NCBI GenBank assembly: GCA_027625915.1
Contig: JANTQA010000044.1
Span: forward strand, 124,001-188,000
Length of the DNA stretch: 64,000 bases
From: Anaeramoeba flamelloides
Taxonomy: Eukaryota; Metamonada; Anaeramoebidae
Reading direction: 5' to 3'
Shown: piece after piece, positions 11,022-23,212 of the stretch
Numbering within the stretch: position 1 is the stretch's first letter
Layout: every line of letters starts with the position of its first letter
The notes under the pieces: generated by a model
Told to the model about the DNA's origin: nothing
What the model saw: only the letters and a program-made list of their open reading frames with translations
The model's database searches: none
Position numbers and translations under genes: made by a program

Positions 11022-11775
11022 TTAAGGGATTCGGGTCACCATATTTTTCTCTATAATTAAAGTATCTGTAATTGGGTATTTGATATTAGTACTACATGGT
11101 TTAAATGTCTCTAAAAATTTATTAATAATAGATTATTATACAATAAATTATTGCATTTTTTACTAATGATCACAATTAAAAATTTTCATTTTGTAAATTT
11201 TTTTTTAATTTCCTTTGCCGGTTCTAAAAAATTGAAAGTCCAAACAACAGTATTCGGGTATTTAATAATTCATCTTTCAAACTTCCAAAAATAATTATTT
11301 TTTTAATTTTTTAATTTTAAAAATTAACTTAATAATCAGTAACATAAAGTCCCAAAGAATTATTCATTTTATTTTTTTTTTTATAAAGCTAATTGTAACA
11401 TCCATCTATTTCCAAAATTTCAGATAATTTGAAATAAGAATCTATTGATTAATTTTTTAATTTTAAAAAAAATTGATTTTTTAGCAATTAATCTACATTT
11501 CTAGACCAATTTAAGAAAGATAGTTTACAACTTTCGAGTCTGAAAATTGATGATTCAACATTTAAATTTGTGATAAAATACAGATTTCTTTCTGAAATTT
11601 TTGGTTTTTTTACTTATAGATGGATCATTTTTAATAAATAAAGATCAACAAATAGCTACTATTTTATAAATCGATTTTTTAGAGACATTTGAACCATGGC
11701 ACGCTGCTTTAAACAAACCTCAATAACAACTCGCTTTAATTTTAAAATTCTACTTAGTATACACCAATCCCTTAA
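11022..11775. repeat. Inverted repeat bounded by TTAA
   Basis: Left arm from TTAAGGGATTCGG (11022) to ATGGTTTAAATGTCTCTAAA (about 11120); right arm from about 11680 (TTTTTAGAGACATTTGAACC) to AATCCCTTAA ending at 11775. The arms match imperfectly when one is reversed. TTAA at both outer ends suggests a piggyBac-like or other TTAA-targeting MITE, but this is weak since TTAA is common in such DNA. Confidence 0.45.
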
Positions 11776-12147
11776 ATAGGGTTATTTTCCTTTTCCATTT
11801 CCAAATTTTTTTTTTATAAATATCCTGTCAAGTAAATATGCTGTAATTTAAAAACCCTATTATTTTTTTGCTTCTTTTTTTGTCTTTGTCATATTTGTTG
11901 ATTCAGTATATATTGGGTTCACAAGAAAGTTTTTTTAAAAAGGAAATTTAAAATGTAATGAAAAATATTGCCCTTTAAGCTTTTTATTCCAATATGACAC
12001 AAAAATAGAAAAATAATTTCAAGTTGAATAATGACTCCTCACAACTGACTAAAAATTCTTGAAATATTGAATTCCTGTCATCTTAAATTGAAAAACAAAA
12101 TTATTTTTTCTAATTTCTTATCTTAATTATTTGACAATTTGCTTGTG

Positions 12148-15100
12148 ATGGGAAACAAAGATTCAAAAAAAGAAAAAAAAGAACAAAAATTAAATAAAAA
12201 GGTTAAAAACAAATTACAGTCGAGAGAAGATCAACTCAAAAAACAGCATAGAATTATTGTTCTTGGTATTCTTTTTTTAATATATTTTTTTTTTCGATCG
12301 AAAAAGATCTTTTTTATTTTTTCTAATAGAAGAAAACAGCTGATCGGGTTTCTTTCTCTTTTCTTTGGAAAACATTAAAAAAAAAAATTTAATTTCTTCT
12401 ACTTGGAACACCTTCTCACTCAAAAACTTTTTTTCTTCCTTTTTCAAATTCTTTTGTTTTCCAAAATAAAAAAACCCAAAACCCAAAACACAAAAAACAA
12501 AAAACAAACAAATGTTTATGATCTTGTAACAAATAAACAAACTAGGCACTGGTGAGTCTGGAAAGTCAACCTTTATCAAACAACTTTCAATTTTGTTTCA
12601 AGGTGGCTTTACTAAACAAGAAAAAGAGTTATTTGCAAAGACAATTCAAAAAAATCTGATTATTAACACGAAAATTTTACTTAAAGCCACAACAGAACTC
12701 GGAATTGAAATCACTCAAGAGTCAAAGGTAACTTTAGAAATTTGTTATTATTTTACTTTCTATCTTTCAGCCAATAGAACTGAGAATTCAGAGATCACTC
12801 AAGCAAATAATTATTACTTTTAAATTTAAAATGTTACTTTTAACAATTAACTAAAGGAAATTGCAAAAACTTTTGTTGCCTATGAAGATCTTAATGAGGA
12901 GTCTTTGAATGCCATAATTGAATTATGGAAAGACACAGGGTTTAAAGAAGCTTATGAGAGAAGATCTGAATTTCAATTGCCTGATACTGCAAACTAGTAA
13001 TAATCTTTTTTTATTTTTCTTTTTTTTTCGATCTTTGCTTTTAACTTCCTATCAAAAAGAAAACTTTTATTTTGAGCCACTACTTGATGAAAATTTAATG
13101 AGAACTTTTTTTTCACTTCATTTTGGATTGCTAATCCAAAGCATTAGCCACACAATCGGTAAAGTTTTCAATTCAATTTGGTTTTTAAAAAGTATCGAAG
13201 GACTTATCATATTTTATGTTCTCTGGGGGTGAGAACTAAAATACAATGTTGTATTTGAAAAAATGGTTTACAGGATTCTGTATTAAGGGGAAATTCAAAA
13301 TATTAAATATTTTTGTTTTTTTGAGGATTTTTCGGATTGGAATTAAAAAAAAATTATTGATCCAAAAACTTTTCTAAATTCTCGAAAAAAACAATTTAAA
13401 TTTTAAAAAGCGATTTTTTATTGATTACTTCTCTTACTTTCCACTTTATATTCAATTGTATTTATACCATTGTCGGAAACTCTAGAATATTTTGCAACTT
13501 TTATAAAAATGATTCTAAACCTAGAAATTATAGAAGATATCGATCATTTTTTATAGGACTTTCCATTCTATAAAAGAAAATCAACAATTTTGGAATTAAA
13601 AAATTAATTCAGATTAACAAAAATAATAAAGAACAGTATCTTTGATATTATTTGAAATAAAGACTCATTATTTTTTTTAACATTGGTTAATGATAAAACA
13701 ATTATGGCTCTTTATTGAAATTTCTAAACAAAAATTTAGAAATTAGGGAAGTGTCGTAGAGTGCCGTCAAGTGCCTAGGTTTTCCAGGATTCAAAAGAAT
13801 AGAGTAAAATCAAAGATTTAACTCAATTCTTTTAAATTATGGAAAACCTAACGGCGGTTTTCTTGAGTTTTCTGTTTTCTTTCATAAGTGTTCTAGATTT
13901 TTTTGAGGTTTTCTATTTTATTTGTGAAGTGTTCTAGGTTTTTTTTACTTTAGAAATAAACCGAAAATTTATTAAAATTTTCTGTTTATTTCTAAAGTAA
14001 AAAAAACTTAATGAAAATCTATTGATTTTCTAAATAAATAGAAAACCTCAAAAAAACCTAGAACACTTCACAAATAAAATAGAAAACCTCAAAAAAATCT
14101 AGAACACTTAAGAAAGAAAACAGAAAACTTCAAAAAAACCTAGAACACTTAACGAATAAAATAGAAAACCTCAAAAAAACCTAGAACACTTCACAAATAA
14201 ACAGGAAACTCAAAAAAACCTAACGAAAATCTATTGATCTTCCAAATAAACAGAAAACTCAAGAAAACCGCCGTTAGGTTTTCCATAATTTAAAAGAATT
14301 GGGTTAAATCTTTGATTTTACTCTATTCTTTTGAATCCTGGAAAACCTAGGCACTTTACGGCACTCCCAGGCACTTGACGACACTTCACAAAAATATTTT
14401 GCAATAATTAAAAATCAAAACTATTTATTGAAAACACAAAAATAAAACAAGTTATCCATCAAGTTCAACAATTCAAAAATTCAGGTCATTTACTAACTGC
14501 TAGAATAGATATTGCTATATAATCAATAAAAATTCAAATAAATTTTGTCCTTTATGTTTAAAGTATGAACAAAAGGAAATTATAGAAAGAATTGATCATT
14601 TTTTATGAGTATGTCCTTCCCTATGAAAAATGTAGATTAATATTTCATGAACAAATTAAAAAAAATAAATCTTAATGAATTAATTTTAAAACAAGACAGT
14701 TCAAGACTATTTTCGTTAATTAATAATCGTGAAATCTATGATTCCAAGCCTCAATTTCTGAAAGGTAATCTAAGTCTAAGGGAAACTAGAGTGTAATTTA
14801 CACTAATTACCCAATAATAATAATAAATAATAAATTGTGATAAAATTCAAAATAATTTTTTCATTTTCATTTTCATTTTCTTAAATACATCATAAAAAAA
14901 AAATATTAAAAAATAAAACTGTAAACAATAAAAATAAATAAAATTGGTTTTTAACTATTTTTTTATCTATTATCCAAAAACCGTTTTAAACTTAATAGTT
15001 ATTTATTATTATTATTACTAGTGAATTTCTGCAAAAATATTTGTTCTCTCAAAAGTTGTCTTTAAAACAAACAAAAAAAAAGGGTTTATTTGACTTGGTT

Positions 15101-18037
15101 TTCATTTAATAATATACCTAATAAAAATATTAGTACCTTTTCAAAAACAATTTTTAATTATACAAATAAAATTGAAACTATTAATCATAATATTCAAACA
15201 AAGATTTTTTCTCTATTTTTTTTTAATTCATATCATTTTTGAAACACAATTTAGAATATTTTTTTGATATTTCACAATCAAATTCTATTATTTTTTTCAA
15301 TCAAAAAAACATGATATAAATCTATTATCCTCTAAATTAATTAATTAATTTTTTTTTGTCTCAAATTACTATATCCTTTTTGTTTCTTTAATATTAAATA
15401 AACAAATAAAAGTTTTCTTGATAATGCAGAAAGGGTTTCAAAGGAAGGATATATGCCAAATGACTTCGATATATTATCCTGCCGTATTCCAACAACAGGT
15501 GTTAATGAAATAGATGTTGATGTGGATGAATCTAATTGGTTGTAAGTTTGATTTTTTTCCAAAAAAAAATAAAAGAATAATAATTGAAATGTAATTTCAA
15601 TTCATCTTTTTTTCTGAATTTATTTTTATTTTCTTTTTTTTTTTTTTTTCTTCACAATAATAATAAAATAAAATAAATAAGGGTTATTGATGTTGGCGGA
15701 CAAAGATCTGAACGAAGAAAATGGATACATCAATTTGATAATGTCTCGATTGTTATTTATGTATGTATTTTATCCATTTTAATTACTTTTTAAAAATATA
15801 ATGAATATAATAATCATTTATTTTATAAAGTCATTTTAAAAAAGTGAAAACTTTTTATTTTGATTTTGTCAAGAATAAAAACTTTTTTAAAGTTTTATGT
15901 TTTCATAAAGCAAATTTTTTTTTAAAAAAAGTGCTTTCCTTCACACACCAACCTCTAAGCTATTTCCAAGAAAGTGGGGCAAATTTATTTCAAAATATCT
16001 TTAAAAAATCCAATCGTCAGAAAAAAATTTAAATATCCAAAATCGTTAACTACCATTTATTGATTCTTGAGAATTTTTCAATTTGTTTTTTAGTATTATA
16101 TTACATAAATTAAAGATATTAAATTTTCTGATCTCGATTTTATGTCCCTACGACCCAAAAAACACTAAAAATGGAAAACTGATCAGATACCTTCCATTAA
16201 AAACATTAAAAAAACAAAATGAAAAAATAAAAATAAATAAAGTTTCCATTTAACTTTTTCTTGAAAACATTTTTTGCCAAAATGATTGAATTCAAACTTG
16301 AAATTATGTATATTTTTAGATACAATATCTTATTTTAACTCATTTACTAAAACAAATTCTAAATTATGGGAATTTTATTTTGACAAAAGGGACTAATTTG
16401 GTCTTCAAATGTTTTTTTTTATTTTAAAGAGTAAAATTAAAAAAAAAGTTATTTAAAAAGGATAAACTCTCTGTAGAAATATTCTAATTTAATATATTAA
16501 CTTATTCTTTGAATTTAAAAATTTTCTCAACCTCAATTTTTAAAAAAAAAATAAAAAAGTGCACAGTAATTTCGAGAAATATTTTCGATATTCAAAAGTT
16601 GAGAGAGTTTTTTATTCTAAAAAAAATTTATCTGTGTGGTTAATTGAATTAAGTTATAAGGATAAATTTCGAAAAATATTAATCAGAAAAAAATAGTGCT
16701 TTTTTTTTTTTTTTTTTTTTAATTGTTTATGGCCGAGATTGAATCATGACCTATTGCCCTTGTATGGAAGCAGTTATATAAGAACTTAGTCGTATGTTTG
16801 AATAAAAAAGTACTTTTTTAAATTAAGGGCTTATCTGATATTTTTTAGGGTGGAAATTGGTGTTTATTATTTTCTTTTTGATCGAAAAAATCTCAAATCA
16901 TATCTTGCTTAATCTCAACGAATTTTTAAATAGAATAAAAAACATATAAATACATATTATTGTTTAAAAAATGAAATTTACCCTTTTCCATATTTACAGT
17001 TTTTTATTGAAATTTGTCCTACATTGTTTTCTCCAAAAAAAGTGCTATTTTTTTTTTTCATTTTTTGGAAATATTTCAAAATAAATATTTTATAATAAAT
17101 ACCCGAGTCATTGATTCAACCAGTATTAATATTAAAGTTCATTTGATATAGTCAATTAACTGATACCACCACTAACAAAGATGATTTTTTATGAACTGTA
17201 AAAAAAAATTCCTCACTATTGTGGAAATACCTTACACCACATTTAAAGGTTAATCCTTCACTTTACTAAAACAAAAAACTTTCAAAAAGTTTAAATTCTT
17301 GAAAAAGACAATATCCTGAAATCTGTTTTTTTGAAACAGAAAATTTTCAAAAAGTTTTAATTCTCAACAAGTTTTCACTTTTTTAAAAATAGAAAACATG
17401 ATTAAAGTTTGAAAAAAATCCTCACTTTTTTAAAACTACTATATTATAACAATAATTGTTTTATTAATCTAATAAATTGCTTCTAACTAATATAATATAT
17501 CTATAAATATTTACACTTTTATTTTTTTTTAATTATTGTTAATATTAGGTAATTGCATTATCAGAATATAATCAAAAATTATTTGAAGATGAAGAAGTCA
17601 ACCGTTTAAGAGAAAGTCTGCTTTTATTCGAAAAAACAATTAATAATGATCATTTTAAAAAAACAAATTGTATTCTTCTTTTAAATAAAATGGATTTGTT
17701 TGAAAAAAAAATTAAGCAATATCCATTTAAAGATAGTTTTACAGAATACGAAGATGAAAATGAAGTAGATCCAATTATCGAATTTATTTCAAACAAATTT
17801 AAGGGAATTGGTGAAAATAAGTTCAGAACAATTGGCATTCATAGAACCAGCGCGACAAATACAGTAAATTTTTTTTTTTTTTTAATTTTTAATGTTCATT
17901 TTTCTTGAAACATATTTAAATTTTTGATTGATTTTTTCTTTTCTAATCTTTTTTCTAAATTATATTTAAATAAAAAAAAGGAAATGATGAAAGATAATTT
18001 GAACATCATAAAAAAACATTTGCCAAATAAAAACTAA
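12148..18037 (+). CDS. Heterotrimeric G-protein alpha subunit (multi-exon)
   Basis: Exons as read: 12148-12265, 12546-12727, a short one from 12771, 12857-12996, 15413-15541, 15682-15760, 17549-17863, 17981-18037; all but one junction are GT-AG and in phase. The product is about 350 aa, the normal G alpha length. Landmarks: MGNK start (Gly2 myristoylation; no adjacent Cys), P-loop GTGESGKS (40-47, split by intron 1), helical-domain block [20 protein letters not shown], switch I CRIPTTGV with the catalytic Arg (about 183), switch [18 protein letters not shown] with the catalytic Gln, NKMD and TSAT base-recognition motifs, and C-terminus [10 protein letters not shown], which sets receptor choice. 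There is no Cys four residues from the end, so no pertussis-toxin site. The role is GTP-dependent signalling from membrane receptors. The helical domain lacks a clean donor after the exon at 12771, so its border is uncertain. Introns 4 and 6 (2.4 and 1.8 kb) are loaded with repeats. Confidence 0.9.
12728..12770 (+). other. 43-nt intron 2 of the G alpha gene
   Basis: GTAACT at 12728 and CTTTCAG ending at 12770 define a 43-nt phase-0 intron, one of the shortest in the gene. Reading through it would give an early stop at 12821-12823, while splicing gives [16 protein letters not shown], which fits the helical domain. Confidence 0.65.
13230..14805. mobile_element. Diverged copy related to the LINE region, in G alpha intron 4
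   Basis: Segments match the LINE-bearing region at 26945-30065 in the same order: GTGAGAACTAAAATACAATG (about 13230) with GTGAGAACTGAAATCCAATG (26951), ACTTCTCTTACTTTCCACTT with ACTTCTCTTACTTTCTACTT, TCAGGTCATTTACTAACT (14484 and 29040), and the tail CTGAAAGGTAATCTAAG with CTGAAAGGTAATAAAGT. The reverse-transcriptase part is missing, so this is an internally deleted relative. It is itself interrupted by the foldback element at 13746-14392. Confidence 0.6.
13746..14392. mobile_element. Foldback element (AGTGCC family) in G alpha intron 4
   Basis: About 645 bp that can fold back on itself. Left end AAGTGTCGTAGAGTGCCGTC then AAGTGCCTAGGTTTTCCAGG; the right end read backwards gives GAAGTGTCGTCAAGTGCCTG then GGAGTGCCGTAAAGTGCCTA. 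The motif AGTGCC recurs at about 10-12 bp steps at each end. The middle has tandem-like units around CCTAGAACACTT alternating with AATAAAATAGAAAACCTC. No coding frame is present. Confidence 0.75.
15955..17235. repeat. Repeat F copy in G alpha intron 6, interrupted
   Basis: Shares AGCTATTTCCAAGAAAGTGG, TTTTTAGTATT and, after about 690 bp of unrelated sequence (16142-16830), CTTATCTGATATTTTTTAGG, TTATTATTTTCTTTTTGATC and GTCATTGATTCAACCAGTAT with the copies at 20700-21300 and 56160-56770. The gap is probably a second insertion, but I could not define its ends. Confidence 0.65.
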
Positions 18038-19289
18038 ATGCTAGAGAAACGTTTTAATGGGAATTTGAATTTCATCTTAATTAATTGCTACCCAACAAAA
18101 TATTTAAAAATACAATTAAAAAAGTTTATATTTTTAGTCATCATAATAGTACATGTTGAAAAATAAAACAAAGTATGAATATATTTAGCTGAATTTAATC
18201 AAGCTAAATTTTCCAAATAATTTTTTTTTTTTTTTGAAAATTGAATTTTTTACAGATTTCATTTTTTTGGAATTAAGCAGCCAATGGAGAGTTACATTAC
18301 ATTAATTATAAAAATAACATAAATCACAAAAATTTCAAAAAAAAAAAAAAAATTGTCAAATGTTTATTAGATTTATTAATATAAAATATAAACCATGTTT
18401 TTGTTTTTGTGATGGTGATTTTGTTTCGTAAAAGTATTTAGATACTATAAACTCATTATTTTTTATATTGACCTGCTTTTAATTCTAATTGTTCCATTCA
18501 TCAATTCAATTCATATAAACTTTTTAATGTGAACCTATTCAAATATTGAGTTTCATTCAAAGATAAACAAAATTCAAAGTGATTGTAAAAAGTATCATTA
18601 AATTTCGTTAATAGCATTATTTTTTAACAACATAATCGCAAAACATTAAAACATGTAATTTTAAAGTCTTTCAAACCTCAGGTATTTCCTAAAAAGTGTG
18701 GGAATTTTTTTTATATTGCCTATAAAATCCTCTTTATTAGTGGATCTATTCGTTAATGGACAATATCAAAATAAGTTAAATATTAATACTAATTAAATTA
18801 ATGTATAGGGTATTTATTTTAAAATAAGTTAGATGAAATATTTTACAAAAATGAAAAAAAAAAAAAAATTGTACTTTTTTCTGGTGAAAATGAAGTACTG
18901 CGAATTTCAATAAAAAATGGGAAATATGACATGGATAAAAATAATTTTTTAAACAATAAAATACAGTTATATATTTTTCCTTTCTATTTGAAAATTAATA
19001 AGAGATTAGAGGATTTAAGAAAATATTTTTTCGGTCAAAAAGAAAATAATAAGTGCAATTTTCACCCTGAAAAAATATCAGATAAAATCTTGATTATATT
19101 TTTTTTTTTTTATCTTTTATTTATGTAATGTAATATACTAACAAACAAAAAAATTGGATTATTACCAAAAATTGGAAAATGGTTGTTAGGGAGTCTGTAT
19201 TTTTGAATAAAATTATACTAGGATCGATTTTAAAGATGATATTTACAATAAATTTAAACTTGCTTTTTTATAAATAATTTATTTTCATT

Positions 19290-19900
19290 GAAACATTTTT
19301 TCAGTCAAAGGGGTCCAGTTTTATTGAAGAAATAGAAGACATTCTATGGGTTTAATTCATTATTCTTCTCAAACTAAAATTTCAATTTTTAGATCAAAAA
19401 CATTTTTTCTCATTTTATAAAAATTTTTTTTTTTTTTTTCTCTTTTTTAATTTTGCTTTTTTTTTTTTTTTTTTTCTTTTTAAGAATTGAATTTGAAAAA
19501 AAAAATGTTTGAAACTCAAAATTAACATTAAGAAAAGTTAGGTTTTGTATGATCTTTTAAAATTCATATATTTACAAGTAAAAAATATTGTTTTTAACAA
19601 TTTTAATTTCCTACAGAAATTGAGAATTTTGCACGAGACATTCGAATGAAAGGCCCAAAATATTTTTTAACATTTTTTTTTGAAATTTATAGTTAGTTCG
19701 AGCTTTTCTTTAATGAGTATCGACTCTAATACAAAGTTTATTATTTCTTATAATACTATACAATCTAATTTTGATTGATTCTTTAAAATAAGGTGACTTT
19801 TTCATTTTTGGCTTGGAACCTTTGAGTGGAATGGAGTTTAGTTTTTTTTATTTAATTTTAATTAGTAAAAAAAATGAGAAAAGTTTTTTAGTTTTTGGTT
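19290..19900. repeat. Repeat G copy
   Basis: Matches 61770-62600 in order: GTCAAAGGGGTCCAGTTTTA with GTCAAAGTTTCCAAGTTCTA, the ATTGAAGAAATAGAAGACAT block with ATTGAAGAAACAGAAAAAAT, and AAAGTTTATTATTTCTTATA with CAAGTTTATTATTTTTCTAA. The 61 kb copy contains an extra family A MITE at 62076-62268 that is absent here. Confidence 0.6.
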
Positions 19901-20699
19901 GTTCTGTTTGTTTTTTAATTGTTGTTTGGAAGATAAATGTTTTAAAAAAGCAAAGTAAAAGATAAAAAAAAATTGTTTTTATTTAGAGAGAAACTGAATA
20001 CTGAACTCCATTTCAAAATTTGTAACTCATCTGAAAGAATAAATTGAAATAAAAAATATATTCATTAGTATCCAAGAACAGTAAATAATTAAATTTGATT
20101 TGTAATTCACTTTTAAACCATTTAAATATATAAAAACATGATATTTTAAAAATTAAAAAAAAAATAAAATCAAAAACTAAAAAAAAAGTGGAATCATAAT
20201 TTTTGAATTTGGCAATTCAGATTTTTTTTATATATATATTTTCACAGAAAAAAAAAATTTACCGGACGATTGTTTGCTTACAATTATATTCATTTTAAAA
20301 AAGACGTAATATAGTCTCAATTTTCTTAATGTATATTTGTCTTTTCTGAGATCATTGTTTTTTCCACTTAATCTTTTATATAAAAAAAATAGAATAGAAA
20401 AAAAAACAATAAAGAAAAATATAAATTGAAGAAATTAGAAAAACATAAATTTTCTAAAGCATAACAAAATTTTTGAGAAAATTAGAAAAAATGATTCTCA
20501 TCTAAATATAGTATTTTTTATTGTTTTTTTGATGAGAATATGGGACAAAGCCACTTAACAATACCCCCCCCATAAGCATTATAAAATGTATTAATATATT
20601 TGAAAAATATTTTTAATATAAATTCCCCCATATGCATTTAACTCACATATTTTGACTCATCGTTTCGAAAATGAGAAATATATTTATCTTTCATGGTTC

Positions 20700-21300
20700 T
20701 ATATAAGCTATTTCCAAAAAAGCGGGGCAAATTTATTTGTAAATATATTTATAAAACACAATCTTCAAAAAAGTATTTAAATATACAAAATCATTAACTA
20801 CCTTTTATCGATTATTTGTAAAAATTCAATTTGTTTCTAAGTATTGTATTAAATAAATAAATTTTATTAATTTTTCTGAAATCTATTTTATCAGATATTT
20901 TTTAGGTATGAAAATAGCTTTTTATTATTTTCTTTTTGATCCGAAAAAATCTTTTATATAACTTTTTTAATTTCAACAAATTTTCAAATAGAATCAAAAA
21001 CAGATAACTGCATTTGATTGTTTAAAAAATTATTTGTCGCCTTTATCATATTTACAGTTTTTTTTTGAAATTGGTCATAGGTTGTTTTCTCCAAAAAAAG
21101 TGTTATTTTTTTTTTTTTCATTTTTTGAGAATATTTCACCTAAAATATTTTGAAATAACCACCAGTCATTGATTCAATCGGTATTAATATTAAACTTAAT
21201 TTGGTATTGTCAATTAACTGAATAACACCACTAAAAAAGATGATTTTTAATGAAATGTAAAAAATAATTCCCCACTTTTTTAGTAATACCTATATCACCC
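20700..21300. repeat. Repeat F copy
   Basis: Uninterrupted copy: AAGCTATTTCCAAAAAAGCG, GATATTTTTTAGGTATGAAA, TATTTTCTTTTTGATCCGAA, CAGTCATTGATTCAATCGGT. Aligns with 15955-17235 and 56160-56770. Confidence 0.65.
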
Positions 21301-22000
21301 TACCAAGAAAAAGATACTACTTATTATCTCAAATTCATTCTAATATCTGTCAGTTATTCTTTGTGCAAATAAAAATTGTTTTCCAACCTTTGTACAGTCA
21401 TTTTAAAAAGACGATTACCAAAGTAACAAAAAAGTGGAGGTCTTACTATTCTATTTCACATTCTAAACTTTTTTATATTATTTAATAAAACTAAGGGTTT
21501 TTTACTCTGGAAAAAGTTTAAATTTTTTCTTTTAATGAATCTTCAAGATCAATGTACAATCATTTTCACTCACACGAGTACAATAACCAAAGAGTTGATT
21601 CTCTAGTGACGACCAAACACTTTATGACAAGTTCTCTGATTTATTTTGTTTTTGTATTAATTTTTAAAAGCATAAAACAGTCACAAATGGGCTATTTGAG
21701 CCGATAAGAATTTAAAAAGTATGATCCTAAATTTTGACGTGTATTTGTTGTTCTCAAAGATCACTATTCCCTTGAAGACTTGAAGGGTTTTTAGTTTATT
21801 ATTTGAAAAATTAATCATTGTAAAAAACCACAAAAAAAACGAAAAAAGAATTAACAAATTAAAAATCAGAAGACGATTTGAGTTATCAAAAAAACAATTC
21901 ACTTTATTTTTGAAAGTAAGAAGGCACTGAACAAAGAGAAAAATTAATATTGTGTTTTTTCTTTTTGTTAATTTTTTTTTTTTCAGTTCGATCCGAAAAG

Positions 22001-22246
22001 TTATTTCGACTTGTGTGGACGAGAGTTAATTTTTATTTCTGTTTCTTTCAAGAGAAGGTTCATTTTCTGTTGTTCGATTTGATCTCTTTCTTGGTTTGTG
22101 AATTGGTTCGTTGAAGATCCAGATTCATCTTCGGCATCAGAAGTAATTTCATGTGGTAACGTTGGTGCCAAGATGACTAAGATTGTACTTAAAAGTGCAA
22201 TTAATGCAAGAAATACATAGATAATTTTTGTTGCTTTGTCAAACAT
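22001..22246 (-). CDS. Small single-pass membrane protein, unknown
   Basis: Encodes 81 aa starting at the ATG at 22246. Residues about 7-29 (KIIYVFLALIALLSTILVIL) form a clear hydrophobic helix, followed by an acidic Ser/Asn-rich linker and a charged C-terminal segment (NQERDQIEQQKMNLLLKETE) likely to be helical and cytosolic or lumenal. Base composition is clearly richer in G+C than the surroundings, and the frame has no low-complexity bias, which supports a real gene. No family is recognised. A leading GGGGAGGAAAG block just upstream of the start (reverse strand CTTTCCTCCCC) is unusual here and could belong to the leader. It stands alone, opposite to eL13, and may lack further exons. Confidence 0.6.
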   Translation of the reverse strand: MFDKATKIIYVFLALIALLSTILVILAPTLPHEITSDAEDESGSSTNQFTNQERDQIEQQKMNLLLKETEIKINSRPHKSK

Positions 22247-23212
22247 TTGGGGAGGAAAGAGTAAAAAAATAAAAGGATTTTTAAAAAATATAATAAAATT
22301 AAAAAATGAAGGATTTCCATCAAAAACTATTAATTTAATTGGTTTAAAGTTTCTGAAAAGATATTAGTTTCTGAATTTAGATTCAACAAAATGATTACTG
22401 AATGACTCTTAAAATTTAAGGAGTAATGAAAATTTTCTATAATTTCATAATAATTATTTTTTTCTAAAAATTGTTCGAAAAAACCCTAACAAAAGTTGCG
22501 AACCATTTTTTTCGAATATAAGTGAAATTCATTCAAAAAATCAAATTTGTACCAAAAGTAATTAACTAAGTCAACCAAAATATATTTGAACTCAAAAATC
22601 TAGAATTAAAATGTTGCAAGTAAATTAGTTTTCTAGAATTATCTCTTCTGTCAAAGCATTACTTGGAAGTACTCGAAACTATTTTATCATTAATTTTGGT
22701 TGTGAAATAATCTTTTCTAATATCAAATGAAAGCAAAACCTGACTTTGGAACTATTTAAAGTTAAAAAATTTTCACTAACAAAAACAATAATCAAAGAGA
22801 TTCAAAAAAATTGGAAATTTCAAAAAAAAATGACAATTTCTAAAGAAAGTAATAGTATTTGCCAAACGATTTTATATTGAAAACCCCTATGAGATCAAAA
22901 ATCAAAACGGGTATTTTGTTTACTATTACAAAAATTTGGATTAATGAATGGAACTCTTTATTTATCTCCAAAATTGAAAAAACTCTATTTTTTATAATAT
23001 CACTTATTTATACTTGTGAACTAAATTAAATTGATTTTTGCTTGTGTTGTAAAAAAAAAATTAGCAAAATATTTTCAATGGGAATGATTTTTTATTTACC
23101 AAGTAGCCCATTATCACAGATTCCATTTCCCAAATTTCATATTTATACATCTGAAAAATTATAAAATTAACAAATCATTACTAAATCCTTTGGATAATTT
23201 CATCTTACAACG

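Larger units (their letters stand above)
6939..12147. other. Intergenic region rich in repeats
   Basis: No supported gene in 5.2 kb. It contains a large inverted repeat (arms about 7580-8400 and 9850-10590), two foldback-family blocks within those arms, a short TA microsatellite at 9558-9585, a poly-A run near 10660-10686, and an inverted repeat with TTAA at both ends (11022-11775). The last few hundred bases should contain the G alpha promoter; no defined element is seen. Confidence 0.6.
18038..22000. other. Intergenic region with repeats
   Basis: No confidently supported gene in 4 kb. It contains an 80-codon frame at about 18868-19125 that may be an exon or relic (see findings), a diverged repeat shared with 61740-62650 (19000-19900), and a copy of repeat F (20700-21300). 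Sequence at 20560 has a run of C unusual for this DNA. Confidence 0.55.

Noticed and set aside
15341-15562. Minus-strand frame of 73 codons
   Set aside because: It overlaps the G alpha switch I exon, whose plus-strand reading matches the family.
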